Under the pieces are notes generated by a model that was not told the DNA's origin, made no database searches, and worked only from the letters and a program-made list of their open reading frames with translations. The position numbers were made by a program, and so were the translations under genes. DNA of 64,000 nt from Ardenticatenaceae bacterium (GTDB lineage: Bacteria > Chloroflexota > Anaerolineae > Promineifilales > Promineifilaceae), in assembly GCA_020634375.1 (NCBI GenBank), contig JACKBX010000010.1, positions 124,001-188,000 on the forward strand, given 5' to 3'. Shown here one piece after another: positions 34,946 through 43,082 of the stretch. How positions within the stretch are numbered: position 1 is the first letter of the stretch; each line of letters opens with the position of its first letter.

Positions 34946-35153
34946 TTTTCTAACCCTTTTCCTGTTAACGCGCCAAAGTAAGGCTTCGACGCAAACATAT
35001 TAAAATAGCCATCAGCCATGTAAGTACTATTCAAGATTTCATAATAGCATAAACCACAACAGAGTGGGGCAGCATCCCTACTCTGAAAGCAGTTTCCAAT
35101 TATCTCAACATTTCCCCAATAACTTCTTAGCGTTTTCTTCAAACTTATATCGT

Positions 35154-35342
35154 ATGCTGCAAGTGTTAATCAATAAATACTTTGAGTATACAAAGGAGCT
35201 TCAAAAGACATTACCTTTAGTCATTATCTTTGCACTTTTAAGGTTTGACCCGCACATACACCTGAACGAGCAGTTTGTAAATGGCATATATCGGGGCGAA
35301 ATGCAAAACGGCAAAGAGCATGGGGAGACTATCTCAAGATGA
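35154..35342 (+). CDS. Short ORF overlapping the GT2-GtrA start
   Basis: 62 codons from the ATG at 35154, ending in an ATGA overlap with the next gene. The sequence (MLQVLINKYFEYTKELQKTL, ... FDPHIHLNEQFVNGIY ...) is not recognised. It could be a real small leader gene or the 3' remnant of a gene lost on acquisition of this cluster. The coupling overlap is the only positive sign. Confidence 0.3.
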   Translation: MLQVLINKYFEYTKELQKTLPLVIIFALLRFDPHIHLNEQFVNGIYRGEMQNGKEHGETISR

Positions 35343-36406
35343 TTTCGGAAAATATTGCAATCATAATTCCGGCACTAAACCCAAACAACAAACTAGTTGA
35401 CCTGGTTAAAGAGCTAAACCGGATAGGCCTTGTTAATGTTGTGGTCATAGATGATGGCTCTGAAAAGTCCTCACAGGCAGTTTTTGATGAAGTGCAGACA
35501 TATCAAGCAAAAGTCTATCATCACCAGACCAACCGAGGGAAAGGAGCGGCACTAAAGACAGGCATCGAGTATCTCAAGAAAAACCAGCCACGTATTGTCG
35601 GTGTTGTTACCGCAGATGCGGACGGACAACATGCACCCAAAGATATTTTGCAGGTTGCTAAAGCACTGGCCGCAAGCAATACGATTGTTTTGGGTACACG
35701 AGACCTTTCGCGCCCAGAGGTCCCGTTGGCAAGCAAAGCCGGCAACTTGTTCTCCGCTGTTTATTACAAATTGAAGACCGGTAAGTTATTAAAAGATACG
35801 CAAACTGGATTGCGAGGTATTCCGACGAGGTACTTTGATTTTGCACTTCATGTGGCAGGCGAGCGGTATGATTACGAGATGCGCTTTTTAGAGCAAATGA
35901 ACGAGCAGCATATCGCCTACCGCACAGTGGATATCGAAACCATTTATGAAAAGGATCGCGTCACTCATTTTCGTGCGGTTAGTGATTCATATGTGATTTA
36001 CAAGACGTTTTTCAAAAACATTGCGTCATCGCTGCTGTCAGCGGCCGTTGATGTTACCTCTTTTATGCTTTTAGTCCGTGTGGGAAACGGCATATTTTCG
36101 GCCACCGTTGTAGCCAGGATTATTTCCGGCATGTTTAATTTCTCATTGAATAAAATCTGGGTATTTGACAAGAAAGACTCCCATAACACCAGAAATGAGT
36201 CTTTGAAATATCTGGCTTTATTTATCACGCAGATGTTTTTTAGTGGCATATTAACTGAGGCATTCAGCAGTATATTCAACTTCCATAACGGCTTGCTACT
36301 TAGCAAAATATTGGTTGACTGTCTGTTGTTTGTCACTAACTTTATCGTTCAACGATTTTGGATTTTCCCATCTAATCTGAAACTGGAGTTTAGAGCTAGA
36401 GGATAG
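35339..36406 (+). CDS. GT2 glycosyltransferase fused to a GtrA domain
   Basis: 355 residues. Residues 1-225 are a GT-A (GT2) domain of the polyprenyl-phosphate-sugar synthase type: IAIIIPALNPNNKLVDLVKE, VVVIDDGS, the Asp-x-Asp metal site in VVTADADGQHAPKDI, and QTGLRGIP. Residues 230-350 are four transmembrane helices of the GtrA family (FMLLVRVGNGIFSATVVARI, SLNKIWVF, NFIVQRFWIF), which flip or anchor the lipid-linked sugar. A fusion couples synthesis and translocation. It is likely in a unit with the glycosidase and membrane protein that follow, and resembles clusters of low-GC Gram-positives. Confidence 0.88.
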   Translation: MISENIAIIIPALNPNNKLVDLVKELNRIGLVNVVVIDDGSEKSSQAVFDEVQTYQAKVYHHQTNRGKGAALKTGIEYLKKNQPRIVGVVTADADGQHAPKDILQVAKALAASNTIVLGTRDLSRPEVPLASKAGNLFSAVYYKLKTGKLLKDTQTGLRGIPTRYFDFALHVAGERYDYEMRFLEQMNEQHIAYRTVDIETIYEKDRVTHFRAVSDSYVIYKTFFKNIASSLLSAAVDVTSFMLLVRVGNGIFSATVVARIISGMFNFSLNKIWVFDKKDSHNTRNESLKYLALFITQMFFSGILTEAFSSIFNFHNGLLLSKILVDCLLFVTNFIVQRFWIFPSNLKLEFRARG

Positions 36407-36462
36407 AGCTAAAGGCAAATAGTCGAGTAATTCCTCTCGCGCTAGCTCCGAGCTCTAAACTC
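36386..36462. repeat. 12-base inverted repeat across the GT2-GtrA 3' end
   Basis: GAGTTTAGAGCT (36386-36397) and AGCTCTAAACTC (36451-36462) are exact inverse copies; the segment between repeats the words GAGCTA and TAGAGCTA. The left arm codes for the last residues of the GT2-GtrA protein, so its normal C-terminus may have been altered by this insertion. It could act as an attenuating hairpin before the glycosidase gene. Confidence 0.65.
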
Positions 36463-36485
36463 AAGCTGGAATTGAGTCCATCAAA

Positions 36486-37520
36486 ATGAAAAAACACACT
36501 TTTGCCATTTTTTACACCATAATATTAATACTTGGAACGATCTGGAGTTTGCTCGACACGTTTGTCATTGCAGACAAAATCGTCGTGGTCGATGAGACCG
36601 TTGCCAATACAAGTATTTATACAGATATTGAAAGTCAGCCTGCTGCTAGCATCACCTCGGATAGTGTTGTGGATGTGGCTGCTTTGAGTACCATTTCGGA
36701 CAGCACTGTGAATGAGCTTGCTTCTAGCAGCACATCGGCCAGCGTCTTAAGTGGTGACAGTGACGGCAGCAGTGAAGATCCCATCATTACAGAAACTTCG
36801 TATCAAGATGCCAATATTCAAATCACTATTGAGACCGTTCGTGCGTATAACACGGACATTTATATTGCCGATGTCGTCGTTAGTGATGTGGCGTATTTCA
36901 AAACGGCGCTGGCTCAAAACACTTATGGTAGAAATATTAAGGAGACGACTTCGGCTATGGCCGACGAACATGAGGCCATATTGGCTATCAATGGTGACTA
37001 TTACGGGTTTAGAAATACGGGATTCGTGATACGAAATGGTGTGTTGTATCGCACAGCGGCCAGAAGTGGGTCTAATGAGGCTTTGGTTGTTCAAGCGGAT
37101 GGCAGTTTTGAGATTGTTGATGAGGGGAGTTCGGATGCGCAAGCACTTTATGAGGAAGGGGCGCTTCAGGTCTTTACGTTTGGGCCAGGTTTAATTGAAG
37201 AGGGTGAGATTAGCGTCACCAGTAATTCTGAAGTGTCGCAATCTATGAGAAGTAATCCGAGAACGGCCGTTGGCATGATCACGCCCTTGCATTACATCTT
37301 CGTGGTTTCTGATGGCAGAACATCTCAAAGCGCGGGACTCTCCCTGCTGCAATTGGCTGAAATTATGCAGGAGTATGGGTGTACGGAAGCCTACAATCTG
37401 GACGGGGGCGGGTCGGCCACGATGGTGTTTAATGGGGAGGTGGTCAATCATCCGACGGACGGCCGTTCCTACGGTGAACGGCGCGTCAGCGACATCATTT
37501 ATATTGGAGAACACCTATGA
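36486..37520 (+). CDS. Phosphodiester glycosidase (NAGPA-like) family protein
   Basis: 344 residues. An N-terminal membrane anchor (AIFYTIILILGTIWSLL) is followed by a Ser/Thr-rich linker of about 80 residues and the NAGPA domain: AILAINGDYYGFRNTGFVIR, FTFGPGLIEEGEI, TAVGMITPLHYIFVVSDGRT and AYNLDGGGSATMVFNGEVVN. Members remove N-acetylglucosamine phosphodiester caps or trim exopolysaccharide. It overlaps the next gene by four bases. A truncated copy of its last codons is found at 42013. Confidence 0.88.
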   Translation: MKKHTFAIFYTIILILGTIWSLLDTFVIADKIVVVDETVANTSIYTDIESQPAASITSDSVVDVAALSTISDSTVNELASSSTSASVLSGDSDGSSEDPIITETSYQDANIQITIETVRAYNTDIYIADVVVSDVAYFKTALAQNTYGRNIKETTSAMADEHEAILAINGDYYGFRNTGFVIRNGVLYRTAARSGSNEALVVQADGSFEIVDEGSSDAQALYEEGALQVFTFGPGLIEEGEISVTSNSEVSQSMRSNPRTAVGMITPLHYIFVVSDGRTSQSAGLSLLQLAEIMQEYGCTEAYNLDGGGSATMVFNGEVVNHPTDGRSYGERRVSDIIYIGEHL

Positions 37521-37891
37521 ACACACATAAAACCGTGAAAATCTACGGCTTCACAACGCTTTTTTGTATCGCTTTCAATTACATTTATTCTCTTTTCGGG
37601 CACGGCGTTTCCTCGCCATTTATGAGCTATGCGTTTGCGTTTAGTTTGGTTTTGGGCGTTGGCGGCTTTATCGCATTGGGACGGCTAAACGTAGAGAATC
37701 GAATCGCGTTTAATCTTTATAATGCCGGGATTGCCACGTTGACAGTCGGCAGTCTGCTGCGCGGCATCATAGACATTGCCGGGGCGGATACAATCTATCC
37801 GGTTTATTACTTCGTTGTGGGCACGGTATTGGTTGCTGTTGGTGGACTGATGTACTTTTATCAGTGGCAAACAGAGCTGGCTCATACTTAG
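37517..37891 (+). CDS. Small integral membrane protein linked to NAGPA
   Basis: 124 residues with four hydrophobic helices (FTTLFCIAFNYIYSLFG, SYAFAFSLVLGVGGFIAL, NLYNAGIATLTVGSLLRGII, YYFVVGTVLVAVGGLMYF). It starts in an ATGA overlap with the glycosidase gene and so is made with it. No function known. The last 40 residues recur as a decayed copy at 42050-42157. Confidence 0.75.
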   Translation: MNTHKTVKIYGFTTLFCIAFNYIYSLFGHGVSSPFMSYAFAFSLVLGVGGFIALGRLNVENRIAFNLYNAGIATLTVGSLLRGIIDIAGADTIYPVYYFVVGTVLVAVGGLMYFYQWQTELAHT

Positions 37892-37965
37892 ATGGAACGG
37901 CCGTTTCCCCTCCTCCCCCAGCCACCCACCAATCCCTATACGTCCTTTCTTCAATTCATTTAATC

Positions 37966-37994
37966 TTGACAGGTTATTCAGTTGGTACTACAAT
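37966..37994 (+). promoter_or_regulatory. Sigma-70 type promoter of the TetR-ABC operon
   Basis: TTGACA (37966-37971), a spacer of exactly 17 bases, then TACAAT (37989-37994). This is the best consensus promoter seen in the window, placed 35 bases before the tetR start codon. Confidence 0.75.
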
Positions 37995-37997
37995 GTG

Positions 37998-38015
37998 TGT
38001 AAGTAACTACATACA
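37998..38015. promoter_or_regulatory. Candidate TetR operator
   Basis: TGTAAGTAACTACATACA has the symmetric form TGTnnGTAnnTACnnACA. It lies just after the -10 box and before the tetR ribosome site (GGAG at 38020-38023), a position where bound repressor would block the whole operon. Symmetry is seen; binding is inferred. Confidence 0.55.
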
Positions 38016-38028
38016 TTACGGAGTACCA

Positions 38029-38631
38029 ATGACTGAACCGATCCCTTCGCCTAATAAAAATAACACGCGCACCCGCATCATGCAGGCTGCTACGCAGCTC
38101 TTTGCTGAAACAGGTTATGCCGGAACAACGACTCGTGCGATTGCTGAGTTAGCTGGATTTAATGAACTTACGCTATTTCGTCATTTTGGTTCAAAAGAGA
38201 ATCTTGTTAAAGCAATCGTCGATGAATTTGGTGGGCTGGCGATAGCAGAAGATTTAGAATCGCGGCTTAGTGGGAACTATATTCAGGATCTGACCTTGAT
38301 CGGTAATGAACTGATCACGGTACTAGCCGAACGCAATCACGTTGTTCGCATGGCAATCTGCGAAGCAGGTCGCTTTCCTGAAATTCGGCAGTCAATCGCA
38401 GAGAATCCTCGTCAAATCCAACACTTTCTCACAAATTACTTCGCAAAACGGATAGAAGAAAATCTGATCCAGCCAGACCAGCCGGAAGTGCTGGCCCAAG
38501 CCTTTTTAGGGATGTTTTTCTTCTCTACTGTGATTCAAGGATTTCTATTGGGTTCATCAGACCCAGATGTAACTTCAGAAGAAATTGTGAAGCAGTTTGT
38601 AGCAATATTTGTAAGAGGAACCCTTAAATAG
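38029..38631 (+). CDS. TetR family transcriptional regulator
   Basis: 200 residues from the ATG at 38029, which has GGAG at six bases; in-frame upstream codons precede the promoter and are not used. The helix-turn-helix is TRTRIMQAATQLFAETGYAG then TTTRAIAELAGFNELTLFRH and FGSKENLVKAIV. The C-terminal ligand domain is specific to its own clade. It most likely represses its own gene and the ABC exporter downstream, being relieved by a substrate of the pump. Confidence 0.92.
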   Translation: MTEPIPSPNKNNTRTRIMQAATQLFAETGYAGTTTRAIAELAGFNELTLFRHFGSKENLVKAIVDEFGGLAIAEDLESRLSGNYIQDLTLIGNELITVLAERNHVVRMAICEAGRFPEIRQSIAENPRQIQHFLTNYFAKRIEENLIQPDQPEVLAQAFLGMFFFSTVIQGFLLGSSDPDVTSEEIVKQFVAIFVRGTLK

Positions 38632-38690
38632 CGAAAGTGTTGGCAATAGATATAAACCGCAGACACGAAATGATCCAAAGGAGCCAATCA

Positions 38691-39623
38691 ATGGGACTTG
38701 CTGTTGAACTACAAAATGTGACGCGTCGGTTTAAAAAGATAACGGCCGTTGACAATTTGTCATTTTCTGTTCAATCCGGTGAAGTTTTTGGCCTGCTCGG
38801 CCCAAATGGTGCAGGGAAGACTACGACGATTAACCTGATTATCGGTATGCTGCGGCGTGATGAGGGGAATATTCTTGTTCAGGGATTTGACCCGCAGTCA
38901 CAGGCACAACAGGTGCGCAGAAGCATCGGCCTTGTCCCCCAAGAAACCAATGTCTATGGCGATCTGAATCCTATGGACAATTTATGGCATCATGCAGCTC
39001 TGTACTGTGATGACCTCAGTGATATTCCCGCCCGTATTGAAGAACTGCTGCGTCTGATGGAATTATGGGAACGGCGTAAAGACCCGGTAAGAACTTTTTC
39101 CGGTGGTATGAAACGGCGGCTGGCCCTGGCGCGTGCGATGCTGCACGAACCCAAAATCATTCTATTCGATGAGCCAACAACGGGGGTGGATGTGCATGGT
39201 CGTCATACCCTATGGGAACATATTAAAGACCTCAAGTCTCAGGGGATCACCTTTTTGATTTCGTCAAACGATATGGGCGAGGTGGACGCGCTGTGTGACA
39301 GGCTTGTGATTATCGATCATGGCAAAGCCATCACGTTGGACACCCCAGAGGCACTGAAAGCGACACTCCAACATGATATCGTAACTATACAAACCGATAC
39401 CCTAGTAGATAACCCAGAAAACCTGTTTTCTGGATTGGGGGTTGTAAACATATCGAGTCCAGAACCGGGGAGTTTGCGGCTGGTAGTCAAAAACGCCGAG
39501 GCACAAATCGGTGAATTTGTCGAACGACTCAATAAGCACTATCGCATCCAGTCGTTGCGTATTGCCCGTCCTACATTGGATGACGTATTTCTCCACCACA
39601 CTGGCCGGGCACTTAGGGAGTGA
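38691..39623 (+). CDS. ABC transporter ATP-binding protein (drug/ABC-2 type)
   Basis: 310 residues from the ATG at 38691 (AAAGGAG upstream); a GTG at 38637 would add 18 unconserved residues. Walker A GLLGPNGAGKTTTINLI, Q-loop VPQETNVYG, signature RTFSGGMKRRLALARAM, Walker B KIILFDEPTTGVD and the switch His region LISSNDMGEVDALCD (with Asn in place of the usual His). The C-terminal 90 residues are the regulatory part of DrrA-like ATPases. It energises the two permeases that follow. Confidence 0.93.
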   Translation: MGLAVELQNVTRRFKKITAVDNLSFSVQSGEVFGLLGPNGAGKTTTINLIIGMLRRDEGNILVQGFDPQSQAQQVRRSIGLVPQETNVYGDLNPMDNLWHHAALYCDDLSDIPARIEELLRLMELWERRKDPVRTFSGGMKRRLALARAMLHEPKIILFDEPTTGVDVHGRHTLWEHIKDLKSQGITFLISSNDMGEVDALCDRLVIIDHGKAITLDTPEALKATLQHDIVTIQTDTLVDNPENLFSGLGVVNISSPEPGSLRLVVKNAEAQIGEFVERLNKHYRIQSLRIARPTLDDVFLHHTGRALRE

Positions 39624-39626
39624 GAC

Positions 39627-40685
39627 ATGCGTCGTTTCCTATCTTTACTTGCTCATGAGTTCAAGCTGGCGCGTACCACCATCCCCATTCACGCAGTGGC
39701 TATTCTCGAACCGGTCATCTTGTATGCGCTGCTCACTGCCATTCTCGTTCACCCATCGCTCGATGTCTACATTACCAATCCCACTACAGAAATCGGCCGT
39801 TCTCTGGTGACTGCCATGCAATCCATTGGTTCACCAATTGGGCAGACTTATATCAACCCAATTTTAACGGACAAAACGGAGCCTGATGGGCTGCGCCAGG
39901 TTATTACGGTCGAGGAAATCAACGGTATCACAACGGCCGTACAAAAATACAACCTGATCGACAGCAACCTGGTCAAAAACTACCGCAACCGATTGACTGC
40001 AGCGGCATTGAAACTTTGGAATGAAAATTTAGGTAATGCGGGAGTCGAGGTTGTTCAAGAGCCATCTTTGCCATTTGACATCCCCTACACTGTTTATTTT
40101 GGGATGGCAATGTTACCCCTGGCGGCAATGCTTTCTGCCAGCATGATTGGGGCAATTCTCATCGCTCAGGAATTTGAACTCCAAACCATCGATGAATACC
40201 GCGTTGCCCCTATCCCAACCTGGATGGTCCTAAGCGCCAGGTTGGTTCGACTGGTACTCTCGGCGGCAATTGCAGCAGGTTTGTTATTGGTAGTGAATGG
40301 CTTGATTAATAGCTATTGGCCTGACTCAATCGGGATGGTTGCCCTGATATTGCTGCCGATCGCCATTATCGGTAGCTGTTTGGGGATGATTATCGGTCTC
40401 CAAACAAGGACAACGCTGCCTGCATTTATTCTCACCCTGGCAACCTCCATCACCTTCTGGATCATTGGTGATTCCTTCAAACCGGCGGCGTTATTTGGCG
40501 GCTTTTATCAGTTTGCCAGCTATTTAGCGCCTAACAGCTACGCGGTTAACCTGTTGTTCCCCTACTACTACGGGTCACAAATCAATCCCCCGCCTCTATC
40601 TATGATAGTTCTCGTAGGCCTTTCTCTGGTCATGCTGCTGGTCGTGACTATTCTTTATACTCAACGTGTTTCTAAGCCGGAGTAA
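39627..40685 (+). CDS. ABC-2 type permease
   Basis: 352 residues. One helix near the N-terminus, a large outer loop of about 140 residues, then five helices (MLPLAAMLSASMIGAILIAQ, LVRLVLSAAIAAGLLLVVNG, MVALILLPIAIIGSCLGMII) and a final one at the C-terminus. This is the YhgE/ABC-2 arrangement. EFELQTIDEYRVAPIPTWMV is the typical cytoplasmic coupling segment. It begins three bases after the ATPase gene. Partner of the next gene in a heterodimeric exporter. Confidence 0.9.
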   Translation: MRRFLSLLAHEFKLARTTIPIHAVAILEPVILYALLTAILVHPSLDVYITNPTTEIGRSLVTAMQSIGSPIGQTYINPILTDKTEPDGLRQVITVEEINGITTAVQKYNLIDSNLVKNYRNRLTAAALKLWNENLGNAGVEVVQEPSLPFDIPYTVYFGMAMLPLAAMLSASMIGAILIAQEFELQTIDEYRVAPIPTWMVLSARLVRLVLSAAIAAGLLLVVNGLINSYWPDSIGMVALILLPIAIIGSCLGMIIGLQTRTTLPAFILTLATSITFWIIGDSFKPAALFGGFYQFASYLAPNSYAVNLLFPYYYGSQINPPPLSMIVLVGLSLVMLLVVTILYTQRVSKPE

Positions 40686-40688
40686 ACC

Positions 40689-41801
40689 ATGCGACGTTTA
40701 TGGATTATTCTTTCAACAGAATTCAAATCTTGGCGACAGGACCCTGTTTCAGCCATTGGCGGTATTTTGCCCCCGCTGATTATTCTAATCGCATTCAGCA
40801 TCATGTTCGGCGCACGCCCAACCTTCAAAATTGCCTTTATCAACCATGATGAGGGGAATTATGGTGAATTATTACGCCAGGCCATCGAAGAAACGATCTC
40901 GCCTTTCAACGTACCCTACTACGACATTTCTACCCTGTCAGAAACAGAAGCCTGGGAAGTCTATCAACAAAATCATCTGGACGGTATCTGGGTGGTTCCC
41001 GATGATTTCTCGGCGCGAGTGGATGCAGGACAAGAACCAGAGATAGAAATGTATTTTAGTAATTTCATTGATGATGCCGCGAAAAATCACCGCATCTATC
41101 AGGCGGAGGTGATGTGGACATTTTATGAAAAGATCGGGATGCCATCTCCGCCTTTGGCTATGCTGGAGGAATATCCTTTGCCCATAATGGTGGGGTGGTT
41201 CCCCATCATCAGTGTAGGCGCGGTATTATTGAGCTTCATATTGGGCGGCATGATGAATATCTTGATGCTGACTTACAGAGAGCAAGTTGCGAAAATTACA
41301 CTTGAATTTGCCCTATCTCCCCGTTCACTTGGCTGGGTCATGATCCCCAAGATCATCCTGGCGCTCATGATGAGCCTTGTGACGGGTACGATTTTCCTGG
41401 TTATCATCTATCTCTGGACAGGTGCCTGGCCTGGCCATTATTTGCCGCATGTTTGGTTGTTCGCTGGTTTAGTCTCTCTTTTCTGGATTATGGCAGTACT
41501 CGTTGTCGGCTTGCGTGCCAGGCACTTTATGGGAGCAGCAATTGGGGTTGTACTGACTGGCGTAACCGCTTTTTTTGTTGGTGGCGGGTTGCTTATGGTT
41601 CGCAATAATGAGGCAAATGTCCCCTGGTTTTCCTGGTTAATACCCAATACCTATGCTGTTGATATGCTGCGGGATTTTATCCTTTTCAATACATTTTCGC
41701 CTGATTTCAGGAAAAACATCATTATTCTAACAATTTTTGCAGGTACTGCGGTTTTAGCTGGAATTGGCATTGCATCGAATCAATTACGGCGTAGCAGATA
41801 A
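40689..41801 (+). CDS. ABC-2 type permease, second subunit
   Basis: 370 residues with the same layout as the preceding gene: an N-terminal helix (IGGILPPLIILIAFSIMFGA), an outer loop that includes DGIWVVPDDFSARVDAGQEP (as in YbhR/YbhS-like permeases), five helices and the coupling segment ITLEFALSPRSLGWVMIPKI. It starts three bases after the first permease. The set forms one exporter of drugs or lipids under TetR control. Confidence 0.9.
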   Translation: MRRLWIILSTEFKSWRQDPVSAIGGILPPLIILIAFSIMFGARPTFKIAFINHDEGNYGELLRQAIEETISPFNVPYYDISTLSETEAWEVYQQNHLDGIWVVPDDFSARVDAGQEPEIEMYFSNFIDDAAKNHRIYQAEVMWTFYEKIGMPSPPLAMLEEYPLPIMVGWFPIISVGAVLLSFILGGMMNILMLTYREQVAKITLEFALSPRSLGWVMIPKIILALMMSLVTGTIFLVIIYLWTGAWPGHYLPHVWLFAGLVSLFWIMAVLVVGLRARHFMGAAIGVVLTGVTAFFVGGGLLMVRNNEANVPWFSWLIPNTYAVDMLRDFILFNTFSPDFRKNIIILTIFAGTAVLAGIGIASNQLRRSR

Positions 41802-41880
41802 TATTTCCCTAAAATGAACATGAACCGCACAAGTATTTATTAATCCGCTCCTAACTGCTTCCTTTCATCCTCCTTAGAAC

Positions 41881-41977
41881 CTCCTTACATCCTCCTTATC
41901 TCTCCTTATCGCCAGATTGGTTCAATTTCCAAAATTGAACCAATCTAAACGCGACGGAAATGGCAAACGGCCGTTCC
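41881..41977. repeat. Dispersed hairpin repeat, copy A
   Basis: CCTCCTTA words are followed by AGATTGGTTCAATTT (41914-41928), a three-base loop and its exact inverse (41932-41946), then a flank ending GGCAAACGGCCGTTCC. The same order of words and the same 15-base stem occur at 48383-48470. Copy A has 12 extra bases in the CCTCCTTA part. The two copies are in direct orientation and 6.5 kb apart. Confidence 0.85.
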
Positions 41978-42012
41978 TCCACCACCATCTATTCACCAGT
42001 TTTGTTGGTTGT

Positions 42013-42157
42013 GAGACGGCCGTTCCTACGCAGAACGGCGCGTCAGCGGCATCATAGACATTGCCGGAGCGGATACAACCTATCAATTTATTACTTTGTT
42101 GTGGGCACGATATTGGTTGCTGTCGGTGGATTCATGTACTTTTATCAGTGGACGTAA
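42013..42157 (+). pseudogene. Internally deleted copy of the NAGPA / membrane-protein gene ends
   Basis: The first part (ACGGCCGTTCCTACG, AGAACGGCGCGTCAGCG) matches the last 35 bases of the glycosidase gene at 37460-37495. It then jumps to the segment coding for IIDIAGADT and continues to the end of the membrane-protein gene (TGTACTTTTATCAGTGG). The junction lies in a shared GC-x-x-CATCAT word. Single-base losses break the frame after it. It is a decayed second copy of the 36.5-37.9 kb locus, with the ABC operon between the two. Confidence 0.8.
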
Positions 42158-42210
42158 GAATGTTGCTCCCCACACCACTCACATGCTTTTGACGCGCCGC
42201 TATATGAACG

Positions 42211-42467
42211 CTAATAATGATGACGCAGTTGAGCTATGAGCAAATCATCAGCCACAACCCGGTAAACGATACGATGTTCTCTGTCTATGCGCCGCGACCA
42301 ATAACCAGAAAGTCCAAACTTGAGCGGTTCCGGTTTGCCTGTTCCTGAATAAGGTGTGCGCTGAATCTCTTTGATAAGCGCATTGATACGTTTCAGGGTT
42401 TTCTTCATCTGCGTTTTGCCAGTACCAATAGTCATCCCAGGCGTTTTCCGAAAAAAATCAGCCTCAT
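42211..42467 (-). pseudogene. yoeB: YoeB toxin gene with two single-base insertions
   Basis: From the ATG at 42467, four bases after the antitoxin stop, the reading is MRLIF then lost at a T7 run (42451-42457). Removing one T, and one G at about 42406, gives an 84-residue protein, the length of E. coli YoeB. Its residues Glu46, Arg65, His83 and Tyr84 fall exactly on the known catalytic positions. A different in-frame start (42471) yields an 86-residue protein with a scrambled first 22 residues and an intact C-terminal half. So it is either inactive, mis-sequenced, or expressed with an altered N-terminus. Confidence 0.85.
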
Positions 42468-42471
42468 TCAA

Positions 42472-42715
42472 TTAGCCCTCGTTCTGTGCCGCGACCGCTT
42501 TCCAGTTCAGGATGGACTCCATCAAACGCTTGGCATTCTTAGGGCTGCGTAACAAATAAGCGGTTTCCTCAAGCGCCTGATAATCTTCTAAAGATAGCAT
42601 GACAACAGAACGGTTTGTTTTGTCGGGTGACGATGATAGGTGTATGGTCATCACAAACCTGATCCATTCTTTGGGCTAATGTCTGGCGAACGACTGTGTA
42701 GTTAATAGCTTCCAT
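42472..42715 (-). pseudogene. yefM: YefM antitoxin gene with a one-base insertion
   Basis: From the ATG at 42713-42715, with AGGTGAAGTGAA upstream, the frame reads MEAINYTVVRQTLAQRMDQV and then PIIVTRQNKP. An extra T at about 42609 breaks it; removing it joins on to SVVMLSLEDYQALEETAYLL then RSPKNAKRLMESI, the classic YefM core. The restored protein has 80 residues. Without the antitoxin N-terminal DNA-binding part, only a 60-residue fragment from 42654 could be made. Confidence 0.85.
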
Positions 42716-42830
42716 TTCACTTCACCTCCAGAAAATATGTACAGATAATTGTACGCCTCCCTCGTAGATAAAGCAATAGCAATGGATGACAAAACGACTG
42801 TATTCGTAAGCTGAAAGATGGGGCATACCT

Positions 42831-42878
42831 TCCCCACCACCCTGCTATCAGTTTTGTTGATTGGGAGACGGCAGTTCC
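42831..42878. repeat. Second copy of the 41978-42027 flank sequence
   Basis: CAGTTTTGTTGATTGGGAGA followed by CGGCAGTTCC matches CAGTTTTGTTGGTTGTGAGA and CGGCCGTTCC at 41997-42027, and both are preceded by a CCACCACC tract. In this copy the octamer is mutated to ACGGCAGT. It cuts across the start of what looks like a further cassette. Confidence 0.7.
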
Positions 42879-42941
42879 CAATAACCCCCATTTAGCCAAC
42901 CATTCATCTCTAAAAGATTCCACGTAAAATACACTATTACC

Positions 42942-43036
42942 GCCTAACGGTGGCGTAAGCGGCGGACGGGAGGGGGGAGCAGGTCAATCTCCTGGCTGAG
43001 ACAACCTAAAATGCGCCGCTTCACGCGGGGTTAGCC
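42942..43036 (-). other. Integron attC site 1, after the CPBP cassette
   Basis: Read on the minus strand: R'' GGCTAAC, spacer, L'' GCGTGAAGCGGCG, a variable middle part, L' CGCCGCTTACGC, spacer, R' GTTAGGC (exact GTTRRRY). The L arms pair along 12 bases with one extrahelical G, as in true attC sites. R'' GGCTAAC is the exact complement of R' GTTAGCC in attC 2, as required if both ends belong to one cassette. 95 bases long. Confidence 0.85.
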
Positions 43037-43082
43037 TGCTTCGCATTAGCCTACGCACTTACAATAAATGATGCCATCATCA

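Noticed and set aside
37864..38028. N-terminal extension of the TetR regulator
   Set aside because: It would start upstream of the consensus promoter; the ATG at 38029 has the ribosome site and the proper family start.
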